Below, piece by piece: positions 7,171 through 15,057 of a stretch of 21,317 bases of DNA. Every line of letters begins with the position of its first letter. The first letter of the stretch is position 1. The stretch comes from Euzebyaceae bacterium (lineage in GTDB: Bacteria; Actinomycetota; Nitriliruptoria; Euzebyales; Egibacteraceae). The stretch spans positions 1 through 21,317 of the forward strand of contig JACCXR010000353.1 of NCBI GenBank assembly GCA_013696915.1, read 5' to 3'. A program made the position numbers and the translations under genes. The notes beneath the pieces are model-generated. The model was given only the letters and a program-made list of their open reading frames with translations, was not told the DNA's origin and did no database searches.

Positions 7171-7370
7171 CGGCGACATCCGCGGCCGAGGGGAGCTGTA
7201 CGGCGGCGGCGACTGGCTCGCCCGCGGCAGCAGCTGCATCGTCGGGCCGACGGCGACCTTCGCCGGTCGCTTGATGGCGAGGAGGGGATCGTGCTCGCCG
7301 AGCTCGATCTCGACCGCGCCCGGTCCTCACGACGCCAGTTCGACCCGGTCGGCCACGTCGTCCGCTCCGG
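7171..7370 (+). pseudogene. Nitrilase/carbon-nitrogen hydrolase C-terminal remnant
   Basis: GELYGGGDWLARGSSCIVGP in one frame continues, after a one-base deletion near 7248, as DGDLRRSLDGEEGIVLAELD and LDRARSSRRQFDPVGHVVR. This is the typical end of aliphatic nitrilases: conserved S-C-I-x-x-P, then E-G-I-x-A-x-x-D and the FDPVGHY motif. The catalytic Glu-Lys-Cys part is absent. It abuts the hsdR remnant, making a chimeric open frame. Confidence 0.7.
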
Positions 7371-7423
7371 TGCCTGGACAGGCGCCGGGGGGCTGGTCAG
7401 ACTGCTGCTGGCGAGGAGGGGCA

Positions 7424-8998
7424 GTGGCAGACGACAGGTCCGCTGGTTCCGCGGACGGCGTCCGTCTGGTGGATCTGCTCGCCGGCCTGTCGCTGGTCAG
7501 CGACCTGGGGATGAGCCAGCCGCCGGAGGAGTCGCTGCGCTCGGCGCTGGTGGCGACCGGCCTGGCCCGCGGCCTGGACCTCGGCGAGGACGAGGTCGCC
7601 GACGTCTTCTACACCGCGCTGCTGCAGCACGTCGGGTGCACCGCGTTCGCGCACGAGACCGCCGCGCTGCTCGGCGGCGACGACCGCGCGGTCAACGCCG
7701 CGGGCGCCAAGACCAACTTCGCGGACCCCACCGACGTGCTGCGCACCTTCCTGCCGGAGCTCACCGGCGGCGCGGACGTGTTCCGGCGCCTGCGGCTCGT
7801 CACCGCGGCGATGGTGCGCGGCGCCAAGATGGACCAGGGGCTGCCGCGGGCGAACTGCGAGGTCGCGGCCACGATGGCCGAGCGGCTCGGGCTGGGCGCC
7901 GGCGTCCAGTCCAGCCTGCTGCAGCTGTTCGAGTGGTGGAACGCCAAGGGCGCCCCCCGGGGCCTGGGCGGTGACGCCGTGGCGCTGCCCACCCGCATCA
8001 CCCACGTCGCGTCGGTCGCGGTGCTGTTCTGCGGCCTCGGCGGGGTCGAGGCGGCGCTGGAAGCGCTCCGGCGGCGGTCGGGCGGCTGCCTGGACCCCGG
8101 GCTCGTCGACGCGTTCGCCCGCGCCGGCCCGGACCTGCTGGCCGAGGCCGCCGAGGCCGACGCGGCAGCCGCCGTGCTCGCGGCCGAGCCAGTCCCCGTC
8201 CGGGTTGTCCCGCACCGCCGGTTGGCAGAGGTCGCGCGGGCGTTCGGGGAGATGGTCGACCTCAAGTGCCCGCATCTCCACGGGCACTCGACGGCCGTCG
8301 CCGAGCTGGGCCATGCCGCCGGCGAGCGGCTGCGCCTGGCCGAGGCCGCGAACGGGTCGTTGCGGCTGGCCGGGTTCCTGCACGACGTCGGCCGGGCGGG
8401 GGTGGCCACGGGGGTGTGGGGCAGGCCCGGGACGCTGTCCGCCGGCGAGCGCGGGCAGGGGCACCTGCACGCCTACCACAGCGAGCGGATCCTCGGCCGC
8501 TCCAAGACGCTCGCCCCCGTCGCCGCACTCGCCGGGATGCACCACGAGCGCTGCGACGGCTCGGGCTACCACCGCGGGACCCGAGCGGGCGCCGCGCTGC
8601 CGATGGCGGCACGGGTCCTGGCCGCCGCCGACGTCTACGCCGCCCTGACCCACGAGCGTCCGCACCGCGCCGCGCTGCCGGCCCACGCGGCGGCCGAGCA
8701 GCTCGCCGACCAGGCGCGCGACGGCCGCCTGGATCCCGAGGCGGTCGGCGCCGTCCTCGCCGCGGCCGGTCAGCGCCCCGGGCGCATGCGTCGGGACTGG
8801 CCCGCCGGGCTGACCGACCGCCAGGTCCAGGTGCTGCGCCTGCTCGCCAGTGGCTGCTCGAACCGCGAGATCGCCCGCCGGCTGGTCACCTCGCCCCGCA
8901 CCGCCGAGCACCACGTCGCCGACATCTACACCAAGATCGGCGTGAGCAGCCGGGCCGCGGCGGCGATGTTCGCCATGCGCCACGACCTGGTCGGCTGA
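7424..8998 (+). CDS. Tandem HD / HD-GYP phosphohydrolase fused to a LuxR-type DNA-binding domain
   Basis: A 524-residue protein. GTG 7424 is chosen because GAGGAGGG ends three bases before it; in-frame codons upstream read through the nitrilase remnant. Residues ~10-210 form a degenerate HD-like unit: YTALLQHVGCTAFAHE replaces LLHDVG, and FEWWNAKGAPRGL replaces the H-E-x-x-D-G-x-G-x-P motif. Residues ~265-450 are a complete HD-GYP-like domain, with HGHS (286-289), AGFLHDVG (316-323), HHERCDGSGYHRG (373-385) and AADVYAALTHERPHR. Residues 461-520 are a LuxR HTH (LTDRQVQVLRLLASG...TAEHHV...KIGV). HD-GYP domains commonly hydrolyse cyclic di-GMP or related nucleotides, so an output that binds DNA directly suggests a one-component nucleotide-responsive regulator. 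It lies upstream of methyltransferase and hydrolase genes on the same strand. Confidence 0.85.
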   Translation: MADDRSAGSADGVRLVDLLAGLSLVSDLGMSQPPEESLRSALVATGLARGLDLGEDEVADVFYTALLQHVGCTAFAHETAALLGGDDRAVNAAGAKTNFADPTDVLRTFLPELTGGADVFRRLRLVTAAMVRGAKMDQGLPRANCEVAATMAERLGLGAGVQSSLLQLFEWWNAKGAPRGLGGDAVALPTRITHVASVAVLFCGLGGVEAALEALRRRSGGCLDPGLVDAFARAGPDLLAEAAEADAAAAVLAAEPVPVRVVPHRRLAEVARAFGEMVDLKCPHLHGHSTAVAELGHAAGERLRLAEAANGSLRLAGFLHDVGRAGVATGVWGRPGTLSAGERGQGHLHAYHSERILGRSKTLAPVAALAGMHHERCDGSGYHRGTRAGAALPMAARVLAAADVYAALTHERPHRAALPAHAAAEQLADQARDGRLDPEAVGAVLAAAGQRPGRMRRDWPAGLTDRQVQVLRLLASGCSNREIARRLVTSPRTAEHHVADIYTKIGVSSRAAAAMFAMRHDLVG

Positions 8999-9126
8999 GC
9001 GCCGGCGTCGAAGAGGCAATCCCCGCGGCCCACGCCCGAAAGATGCGTAGTCCTACCGATGCGCGGCCAGCCACCGGCGCGCAGAGTCAATCCGTCCAGA
9101 CGTTCCGCACCCGAACGGAGACCAAG

Positions 9127-10217
9127 TTGACCGCAACCGTGGAGATGGCCGCACCCGCGATCGACCAAGTTCGCGCCGAGGCGTTCGGCGGGCGGATGGT
9201 CGGCGTGCTCAACGACGCCTGCCTCACGCTCATGACCAGCGTCGGCCACCAGGTCGGCCTGTTCGACACCCTCGCCGGGCTCCCGCCCGCCACCAGCCAG
9301 CAGGTCGCCGACGCCGCCGGCTGCAGGAGCGCTACGTCCGCGAGTGGCTCGGCGCGATGACCACGTCAGCGGTCGTCGAGTACGAACCCTCCACGCGGAC
9401 CTACCGGCTGCCGCCCGAGCACGCCGCCTGCCTGACCCGGGCCGCCGGGGCGGACAGCGTCGCGCCCACCACCCAGATCATCCCCCTGCTGGCCACCGTC
9501 GAGGCGCCGGTGATCGCCCGCTTTCGCGACGGCGGCGGGGTCGCCTACTCCGAGTACCGCGACTTCCACCGGCGGATGGCCGAGATGAGTGGCACCGTAA
9601 ACGACGCGGCGCTCCTGGAAGTGATCGTCCCGCTCGTGCCCGGCCTGGCCGATCGGCTGCGCCAGGGCGACGACGTCGCCGACATCGGCTGCGGCAGCGG
9701 CCATGCGATCAACCTGCTGGCCGCGGCGTTCCCGGCCAGCCGCTTCATCGGCTACGACTTCTCCGAGGAGGGCATCGGCGCCGCCAGGCGCGAGGCGCAG
9801 GCGATGGGGCTGCGCAACGCGACCTTCGAACTGCGCGACGTCACCGACCTGGGCGAGCACGACCGCTTCGACCTGATCACCGCCTTCGACGCCATCCACG
9901 ACCAGGCCCATCCGGCCGCCGTCCTGGCCGGCGTCGCCGACGCGCTGCGCAGCGACGGCGTCTTCCTGATGGTCGACATCCAGGCCTCCAGCCGCCTGGA
10001 GGACAACCTCGACCACCCGCTCGGCACCTTCCTCTACAGCGTCTCCACCATGCACTGCATGACGGTGTCGCTGCCCCTGGACGGCGACGGGCTCGGCACC
10101 GTGTGGGGCGAGCAGAAGGCCCGGGACATGCTGGCCGAGGCCGGCTTCGCCTCCGTCGAGGCCGCCCACGTCGATGCCGACATCCTCAACACCTACTACC
10201 TCGCCCGCAAGTCATGA
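9127..10217 (+). pseudogene. Class I SAM-dependent methyltransferase with N-terminal winged helix, split by one frameshift
   Basis: The first frame, from TTG 9127 (GGAG six bases upstream; GTG 9139 and ATG 9145 also possible), reads AFGGRMVGVLNDACLTLMTS, GLFDTLAGLPP, QQVADAAG. At about 9325 the frame must move by one base to continue LQERYVREWLGAMTTSAVVEY; a missing base in the Gly codon explains it. The rest is intact: SAM motif I VADIGCGSGHAINLL, then YDFSEEGIGAARREA, ITAFDAIHDQ and LMVDIQASS. Joined, it would be about 363 residues, normal for this family of small-molecule methyltransferases. If the frameshift is real, only the part from ATG 9357 (286 residues) could be made, lacking most of the winged helix. 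It could also be a sequencing error. Its stop overlaps the next start (ATGA). Confidence 0.75.
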
Positions 10218-11056
10218 CGGCGGCCACGGTGCGGGCCGGCACGGTGCGGACCAACGGCGCCGAGCTGTACTACGAGCGCCGAGGCCAACAAGGTCCCGCT
10301 GTGCTCTGCGTCACCGGCGCGAGCGGTGACGCGGGGGTGCTCAGCAGCCTCGCCGACCGGCTGGCCGACGAGTACACGGTCGTGACCTACGACCGGCGCG
10401 GCAACTCGCGCAGCCCGCGGCCGTCCGGGTGGACCGCGACCTTCTCGGGCGAGCAGGCCCGCGACGCGGCCGGTCTGGTGGAGGGGCTGGGGCTTGCGCC
10501 GGTGACGGTCTTCGGGTCCAGCGGCGGCGCCATCATCGCGCTGTGGCTGCTGCTGGAATGCCCGGACCTGCTGGCGGGCGCGGTGCTGCACGAGCCGCCG
10601 CTGATCGCCGCCCTGGCCGAGCCAGAGCCCGCCATGGCTGCCATCCAGTCCGTGTTCGAGCCCGCGCTGATGAGCGCGGGTCCCCGTGGCGGCATGGAGG
10701 CGTTCCTCCGCTGCGCCGCGGGTGACGCCGCCTTCGAGGCGCTCGACCCGCAGCAGCGTGATCGGCAGCTGGGCAACGGCGAGACCTTCTTCGGCGTGGA
10801 GCTCGGCGCGCTGGAGTCCGCGCTGCCCGACCACGACCGGCTCGCCGCCGTCACGCTGCCGGTCCGCGTCCTGGCCGGGGTCGACACCGCCCCGCTCTTC
10901 GCCGAGGCGGCGGCCTGGGTCGCCGCTCGCCTCGGCGTCGCGGTGACCCCCAGCCCTGGGGCGCACACCCCGTACTTCGACCGGCCCGACGACTTCGCGG
11001 CCACCGTCCGCTCCTGCCTCCGCGAGGTGGCGGGCGCCGCGACACCTGCACGCTGA
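10214..11056 (+). CDS. Alpha/beta-fold hydrolase
   Basis: A 280-residue cytoplasmic hydrolase with the nucleophile elbow FGSSGG (Ser103). The oxyanion region follows AVLCVTGAS, YDRRGNSRS is the usual DxRGxGxS loop, LPVRVLAGVDTAPLF is the strand carrying the acid, and PGAHTPYFDRP supplies the catalytic His. ATG 10214 overlaps the stop of the preceding methyltransferase by four bases, so they are translationally coupled and probably act in one pathway. The substrate cannot be read from the sequence; esterase, lactonase and C-C hydrolase activities all occur in this fold. It is related in plan to the next gene but not a close copy. Confidence 0.85.
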   Translation: MTAATVRAGTVRTNGAELYYERRGQQGPAVLCVTGASGDAGVLSSLADRLADEYTVVTYDRRGNSRSPRPSGWTATFSGEQARDAAGLVEGLGLAPVTVFGSSGGAIIALWLLLECPDLLAGAVLHEPPLIAALAEPEPAMAAIQSVFEPALMSAGPRGGMEAFLRCAAGDAAFEALDPQQRDRQLGNGETFFGVELGALESALPDHDRLAAVTLPVRVLAGVDTAPLFAEAAAWVAARLGVAVTPSPGAHTPYFDRPDDFAATVRSCLREVAGAATPAR

Positions 11057-11077
11057 GAACCGAGGGAGATGAACACC

Positions 11078-11884
11078 ATGACGGCTGCACCGATGGACTC
11101 CACGATCTCCGCCGACGGCACTCCGATCGCGTACTGGCGCAGCGGGCAGGGCGACCCGCTCGTGGTCGTGCACGGCACGACCGCGGACCACATCCGCTGG
11201 CGCACGGTCCTGCCCCGTCTGGAGGCGCGCGCCACGGTGTACGCCATGGACCGCCGCGGACGGGGCGGCAGCGGCGACGCCGACGGCTACGCGATCACCC
11301 GCGAGTTCGCCGACGTCGCCGCCGTAGTCGATGCCGTCGCCGAGGCCTGCGGGGGACCGGTCGACCTGCTGGGCCACTCCTACGGCGGCGTCTGCGCGCT
11401 GGAGGCGGTGCTGCTGACGGCGAACGTGCGGCGCCTGGTGCTGTACGAGCCGCCGGTCCTGGCGGAGCCCGGCCCGCCCGGCATGGCCGCTCGCCTGCAG
11501 GGGTTGCTCGCCGACGGGCGGCGCGAGGAGGTCGTGGCCACGTTCTTCCGCGAGGTCGCCGGCGTGGGTGACCGCGAGCTGCAGATCCTGCGCTCGCTGC
11601 CGTCGTGGCCGGCACGGGTCGCCGCGGCGCACACCCTGCCCCGCGAGCTGCGGAGCGAGGACGGCTACGCCTTCGAGCCCGCGCGCTTCGCGGCGGTCGC
11701 CGTGCCGACGCTGCTGCTGGCCGGCGGCGACAGCCCGCCGTTCTTTCAGGCGTCCACCGAGGCGGTCGCCGCGGCGCTGCCCGACAGCCGGGTCACAGTC
11801 CTGCCCGGCCAGGCCCACATCGCCATGGACACCGCGCCGGAGCTGTTCGCCGGCGCGGTCACGGCCTTCCTCTACGAGAGCTGA
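11078..11884 (+). CDS. Alpha/beta-fold hydrolase
   Basis: A 268-residue hydrolase. ATG 11078 is preferred because GGGAG (11064-11068) is nine bases upstream; an ATG at 11069 touches that site and would add three residues. Motifs are VVVHGTTADHIRW (HG oxyanion region), MDRRGRGGSGD, the nucleophile elbow GHSYGG (Ser101), PTLLLAGGDSPPFF and PGQAHIAMDTAP with the catalytic His about residue 247. It follows another hydrolase gene by 21 bases and precedes a methyltransferase by seven, so it is part of the same operon. Substrate unknown. Confidence 0.85.
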   Translation: MTAAPMDSTISADGTPIAYWRSGQGDPLVVVHGTTADHIRWRTVLPRLEARATVYAMDRRGRGGSGDADGYAITREFADVAAVVDAVAEACGGPVDLLGHSYGGVCALEAVLLTANVRRLVLYEPPVLAEPGPPGMAARLQGLLADGRREEVVATFFREVAGVGDRELQILRSLPSWPARVAAAHTLPRELRSEDGYAFEPARFAAVAVPTLLLAGGDSPPFFQASTEAVAAALPDSRVTVLPGQAHIAMDTAPELFAGAVTAFLYES

Positions 11885-11891
11885 GGCGGTC

Positions 11892-12722
11892 ATGTCCCAG
11901 GTCATCGACGTCGACGCGTTCACCCGCTTCGAGGCGGCCGGCTGGGACCGGGTGCGCGACGGCTACCACCGCTTCTTCGGTCCGATCACCGCGCGTGCGG
12001 CCGACCCGCTGCTGGACGCCGCCCGCGTCGGCGCGGGCACCCGGGTCCTGGACGTGGCCACCGGCCCCGGCTACCTCGCCGCCCGCGCCGCCGCCAGAGG
12101 CGCTGCGGTCGTCGGCACGGACATCGCCCCCGAGATCCTGGCGCTCGCCCGCGCGCTGCACCCCGGGATCGAGTTCCGCCCGGCCGACGCCCACCGGCTG
12201 AGCTTCGCCGACGCCTCCTTCGACGCGGTCGTGGCCGGCTTCCTGCTGCCCCACCTCGGCGACCACCAGGCCGCCGTCGCCGAGCTGGCCCGCGTCCTGG
12301 AGCCCGGCGGCCGGATGGCGCTGTCGACCTGGGACGCCCCCGAGCGCGTCGCGGTCCTCGGCGCCGTGGTCGCCGCCGTCGCCGAGGCCGGCGCCCAGCC
12401 GCCACCCGACCTGCCGCCGGGCCCGCCGTTCTTCCGCTTCTCCGACGACGCCGCCCTCGCCGCTCTTCTGCGGGGGGCCGGCCTGGTCGACGTCGAGGTG
12501 GCGACGCACGCGTTCACCCACCGCGTCGCCTCCATCGACGCGCTCTGGGACGGCGTCATCGGCGGCACCGTGCGCACCGCCGCCCTCGTGAACCGCCAGA
12601 CCCCGTCCATGCGCCAGCGCATCCGCGCGGCCTTCGACCGCATCGCCAGCCACTACCAGACCCCCGACGGGCTGGACCTGCCCGTCTCGGTCAAGCTGGC
12701 CTCCGGCCGCAGGCCCGCGTAA
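11892..12722 (+). CDS. Class I SAM-dependent methyltransferase
   Basis: A 276-residue cytoplasmic methyltransferase. It shows motif I RVLDVATGPGYLAARAA (residues 51-67), GTDIAPEILALARAL with the acidic residue binding the SAM ribose, PADAHRLSFADASFDAVVAG (motifs II-III) and LEPGGRMALSTWD. The plan resembles UbiE/Methyltransf_11 enzymes acting on small molecules. ATG 11892 starts seven bases after the preceding stop, with a weak GAGG site. It is the last gene of the 7424-12722 cluster and is followed at once by hairpins. It is a different subfamily from the frameshifted methyltransferase at the front of the operon, which has an N-terminal winged helix; this one does not. Confidence 0.87.
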   Translation: MSQVIDVDAFTRFEAAGWDRVRDGYHRFFGPITARAADPLLDAARVGAGTRVLDVATGPGYLAARAAARGAAVVGTDIAPEILALARALHPGIEFRPADAHRLSFADASFDAVVAGFLLPHLGDHQAAVAELARVLEPGGRMALSTWDAPERVAVLGAVVAAVAEAGAQPPPDLPPGPPFFRFSDDAALAALLRGAGLVDVEVATHAFTHRVASIDALWDGVIGGTVRTAALVNRQTPSMRQRIRAAFDRIASHYQTPDGLDLPVSVKLASGRRPA

Positions 12723-12770
12723 CGGACGCACCGTCCGACGTCCCAAACCCGAGCCGTCCAGCGGCCTCGG
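12723..12770 (+). terminator. Two GC hairpins after the methyltransferase operon
   Basis: CGGACG-CAC-CGTCCG (12723-12737) begins on the base after the TAA stop. A second stem (CCGAGCCG, loop TCCAG, CGG-C-CTCGG with one bulged C) spans 12749-12770. There is no T-run, as is common in GC-rich actinobacteria, so a terminator role is inferred from position. Confidence 0.45.
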
Positions 12771-12885
12771 CTGCAACCCGCGCCCCGAGCTGTTGCAAGA
12801 GGCCGGAGGAAAGCGCGTGCCACAAGAAAAGATGTAGGCCATCCGGGGGGATGCCATCCTCAGCCCGCCGCCCGAACCTGATGCG

Positions 12886-13416
12886 GTCGATACCCACGCC
12901 ATCACCAGTCACTTCGCGATCCGACTGCTCATCCGGGCGCCCGGCGGCTTGGTGGTGGAGGTCACCGACGGCGCCGACGAGTACAACGCGAGCACCTACC
13001 CTTAGCGGAACTCGCTCTTCTACGACTTGGCCAAGGCGTCGGTAAGCAGGATGGCGTTCGGGCTTGCGCACGAGCTGGCGCCCCACGGCGCGACAGCGGT
13101 GCTGTTGACTCCGGTCTGGCTGCGTTCGGAGGCGATGCTGGAGGCGTTCGGGGTGACCGAGGCGACCTGGCAGGAAGCGATGGAACGGGTGCCGCACTTC
13201 GCGATCTCCGAGAGCCCGGCGTTCGTCGGGCGCACGGTGGCGGCGTTGGAGCAGGACCCTGACGTGGCCCGCTGGAACGGGCAGTTGCTGTCCAGTGAGC
13301 GGCTCGCCGGTGTGTACGAGTTCACGGACCTGGACGGCAGCCGTTCCGATGCGTGGATGTACGTCCCGGAGGTTCGGGACGCCGGGAGACCCGCCAATGT
13401 CATCGGGTACGGCTGA
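12886..13416 (+). pseudogene. Short-chain dehydrogenase/reductase remnant with internal stop
   Basis: One frame reads DTHAITSHFAIRLLIRAPGG, LVVEVTDGADEYNASTYP, then an in-frame TAG at 13003-13005, then LFYDLAKASVSRMAFGLAHE and LAPHGATAVLLTPVWLRSE, ending VYEFTDLDG...IGYG. This is the C-terminal two thirds of an SDR: the active-site Y-x-x-x-K motif appears as YDLAK, followed by the L-x-P-x-W-x-x-x-E segment. The N-terminal Rossmann part with its glycine-rich cofactor loop is missing, and the sequence before 12886 does not resemble it. Two lesions, truncation and a stop codon, make a functional product unlikely. The 13027-13416 part could in theory be translated alone but would lack cofactor binding. 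Confidence 0.8.
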
Positions 13417-13445
13417 CCACCATGGGCGGCCGACCGATGGCTGCC

Positions 13446-13790
13446 CCCGGCGGATGCGGGCGGCGAGGCCGACTTCGTGGCGGTGGCAGGGGACGGTGAT
13501 GGTGCCCGTCACGGTCTGGGCGGGCTACGGGACGGGCCCGCGGTCGCCCACCCCTGCCGGGTGTAGAAGACGCGAGCTCGTCGGTTGCCGGCGACGACCG
13601 CGAGCCACGCCGTCGAGTGTCCGTTGTCGCGGATCACGGTCTCCGCCCGGCGGAGCAGCTGGGCGGCGATCCCGGTCCCCCGGGGCACCTGGTCGACGTA
13701 GACCTACTCGCCCTCAAGGAGGCGGTCGATGTCGCGGTGGCCGGGGACGACGAGCCGGTCGTGCTGCTCGACCGGTCGCGGCTCTCCGAG
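13446..13790 (-). pseudogene. GNAT-family N-acetyltransferase remnant
   Basis: Minus-strand frame: ELGEPRPVEQHDRLVV, IDRLLEGE, an in-frame TAG at 13704-13706, then VYVDQVPRGTGIAAQLLRRA with the acetyl-CoA loop (R/Q-x-x-G-x-G/A appears as PRGTGIA). AWLAVVAGNRRARVFYTRQGW, normal for GNAT beta-4 to alpha-4, comes next. A base is missing near 13525 and the remainder, TVTGTITVPCHRHE, is in another frame with no stop at the usual place. Stop, frameshift and lost terminator together show decay. It is antisense to nothing intact. Confidence 0.65.
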
Positions 13791-13829
13791 CTCCGCGACG
13801 AACCGGAGCCGCGACGGATCGGACGCTGT

Positions 13830-14150
13830 GGGTGCGCAATGGCTGCGACATCTTCGTCCGGATCGCTTTGATCATGCGGTGGTCCGCGACGCTGCGGCCC
13901 TCGACGCGGAGATGGCCGCGCAGTGGAGGACCAACGAGGAGCAGCGGTTGTTCGCCTTCCTGCTGCTGTCGCAGCTCCTCGCCGACGGCGACGTCCTCAA
14001 GCCCGGCCTGTCGGTCGACGAGGCGACGACATCCTCTTCGCCCTCAACAGCGTCGGGGTCTTCCCGCTACTTACGACGAGCCGGGGGTGGACGCCAGCCC
14101 GGTGGGAGCGCTGGCTCGTCACGACACTGGTCGCCAGCTTGCTCCGCTGA
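13830..14150 (+). pseudogene. TetR/AcrR-like regulator, C-terminal remnant with frameshifts
   Basis: Pieces in different frames join as CDIFVRIA / FDHAVVRDAAALDAEMAAQW, RTNEEQRLFAFLLLSQLLAD, GDVLKPGLSVDEAT, then after a one-base deletion near 14030 DILFALNSVGVFPLLTTSRG and WTPARWERWLVTTLVASLLR, stop at 14150. The all-helical pattern and the W-x-x-W...L-x-x-x-L-L end resemble TetR ligand-binding domains. No DNA-binding N-terminus is visible; the place where it should lie is filled by the antisense GNAT remnant. The assignment rests on pattern only. Confidence 0.5.
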
Positions 14151-14323
14151 CCGGGTCGTTCACGGCCGGACACCGCCGCTCGACGCCGAACGCGCCGAGC
14201 GGGTGCGTCCTCCCCTCGACTCAGGTGCAGCGGTGGGCGACCGTCGCGGAGACCCACCTCCACCAACCCGGTGGCCTGGAAACAGCCCGACCCAGACCCG
14301 ATGGTGCCCACAACCCCCGAACC

Positions 14324-15016
14324 CGCGTCGGGTCGTACAGGAACCTCCTCGTGCCGCTGGGTGTGGACGGCGGCTCCGTCGCGGAGGACGCGCTCCGGGT
14401 GGCGGCGCGGGCGGGCATCGTCGACTGCCTCGACAACCTCGCGGGCTCCTCGGCGTCGTTCTCGCTGCCGGCGTGGCGCAAGTGGGCCCGGATGATGACC
14501 GACACCCGCAACCCGAAGGGCTGGCCCCGAGTCTTCGCCGACGGCGCCGGCCTGGTGGGCGCGCTGCTGTCGACGTACGAGGGCACGGAGCCGATCGGGA
14601 TGACCGGTGGGCACCTGCGCGGCCTGTACGCGCAGTTCCTGGACGAGGCTGCGGCGCTGCTGGACGCGCCGGCGCTGACCGCCGCCCCGCCGACCGCTGG
14701 AGGGAGTGCGCGGACGGTTGGTACCGGCTCGCGGAGATCTGCCTGCCGGAGGACGTGGCCGAATTCGGCCGCATGCGGGAACTGCTCGCGACCATCCACG
14801 CGGCCGTCACGGCGGACGGCGATGCGGGCAGGGAGGAGGCGGGGGCCGCGTCCACCGCGCTGTGGGAGCTGCGGAGCCGCCTCGACGGGGCGGCGCCGCT
14901 TTGATCCGGACCGGACGGGGCAGCTGTTCCGCGACCTCGCGGTCCAGCTGGGCGATCTGCACGCCGCCGAGGCGGCCGCCGTCGACGAGACCCGCCGGGC
15001 ACGGCCGGCGCCCTGA
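14324..15016 (+). pseudogene. BtrH-N/DUF4872-like protein remnant, two frameshifts
   Basis: Frames join as YRNLLVPLGVDGGSVAEDAL, ARAGIVDCLDNLAGSSASFS, LPAWRKWARMMTDTRNPKGW, PRVFADGAGLVGALLSTYEG; then after a shift near 14695 RWRECADGWYRLAEICLPED; then after an extra T near 14903 DPDRTGQLFRDLAVQLGDLH AEAAAVDE. The F-x-LPAWRKWA and GWP motifs recall DUF4872 proteins related to butirosin biosynthesis protein BtrH (acyl-transfer chemistry). The start and the catalytic Cys region are not found; bases 14151-14323 show nothing recognisable. Probably a dead gene. Confidence 0.5.
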
Positions 15017-15057
15017 CCCGAAGGCCTGGCTCGGTCGGCGGCGCGGCCCGGGTCAGG
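15012..15057. terminator. Nine-base inverted repeat between convergent genes, probable bidirectional terminator
   Basis: CCTGACCCG (15012-15020) is exactly complementary to CGGGTCAGG (15049-15057), with 28 bases between. The TGA of the rightward remnant (15014-15016) and the stop of the leftward aquaporin gene (15053-15055) both lie inside the arms. Location between converging frames suggests termination in both directions; there is no T-run. Confidence 0.5.

Noticed and set aside
7397..9019. Long minus-strand open frame opposite the HD-LuxR gene
   Set aside because: Composition typical of an antisense shadow; the plus strand carries clear HD-GYP and LuxR motifs.
10196..11923. Long minus-strand open frame opposite the two hydrolases
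   Set aside because: Antisense shadow of two genes with intact catalytic motifs and operon-type overlaps.
13295..15016. 573-codon plus-strand open frame as a single gene
   Set aside because: It is a chance run through SDR, antisense GNAT, TetR-like and BtrH-like remnants that lie in different frames; only its end carries family-like sequence.
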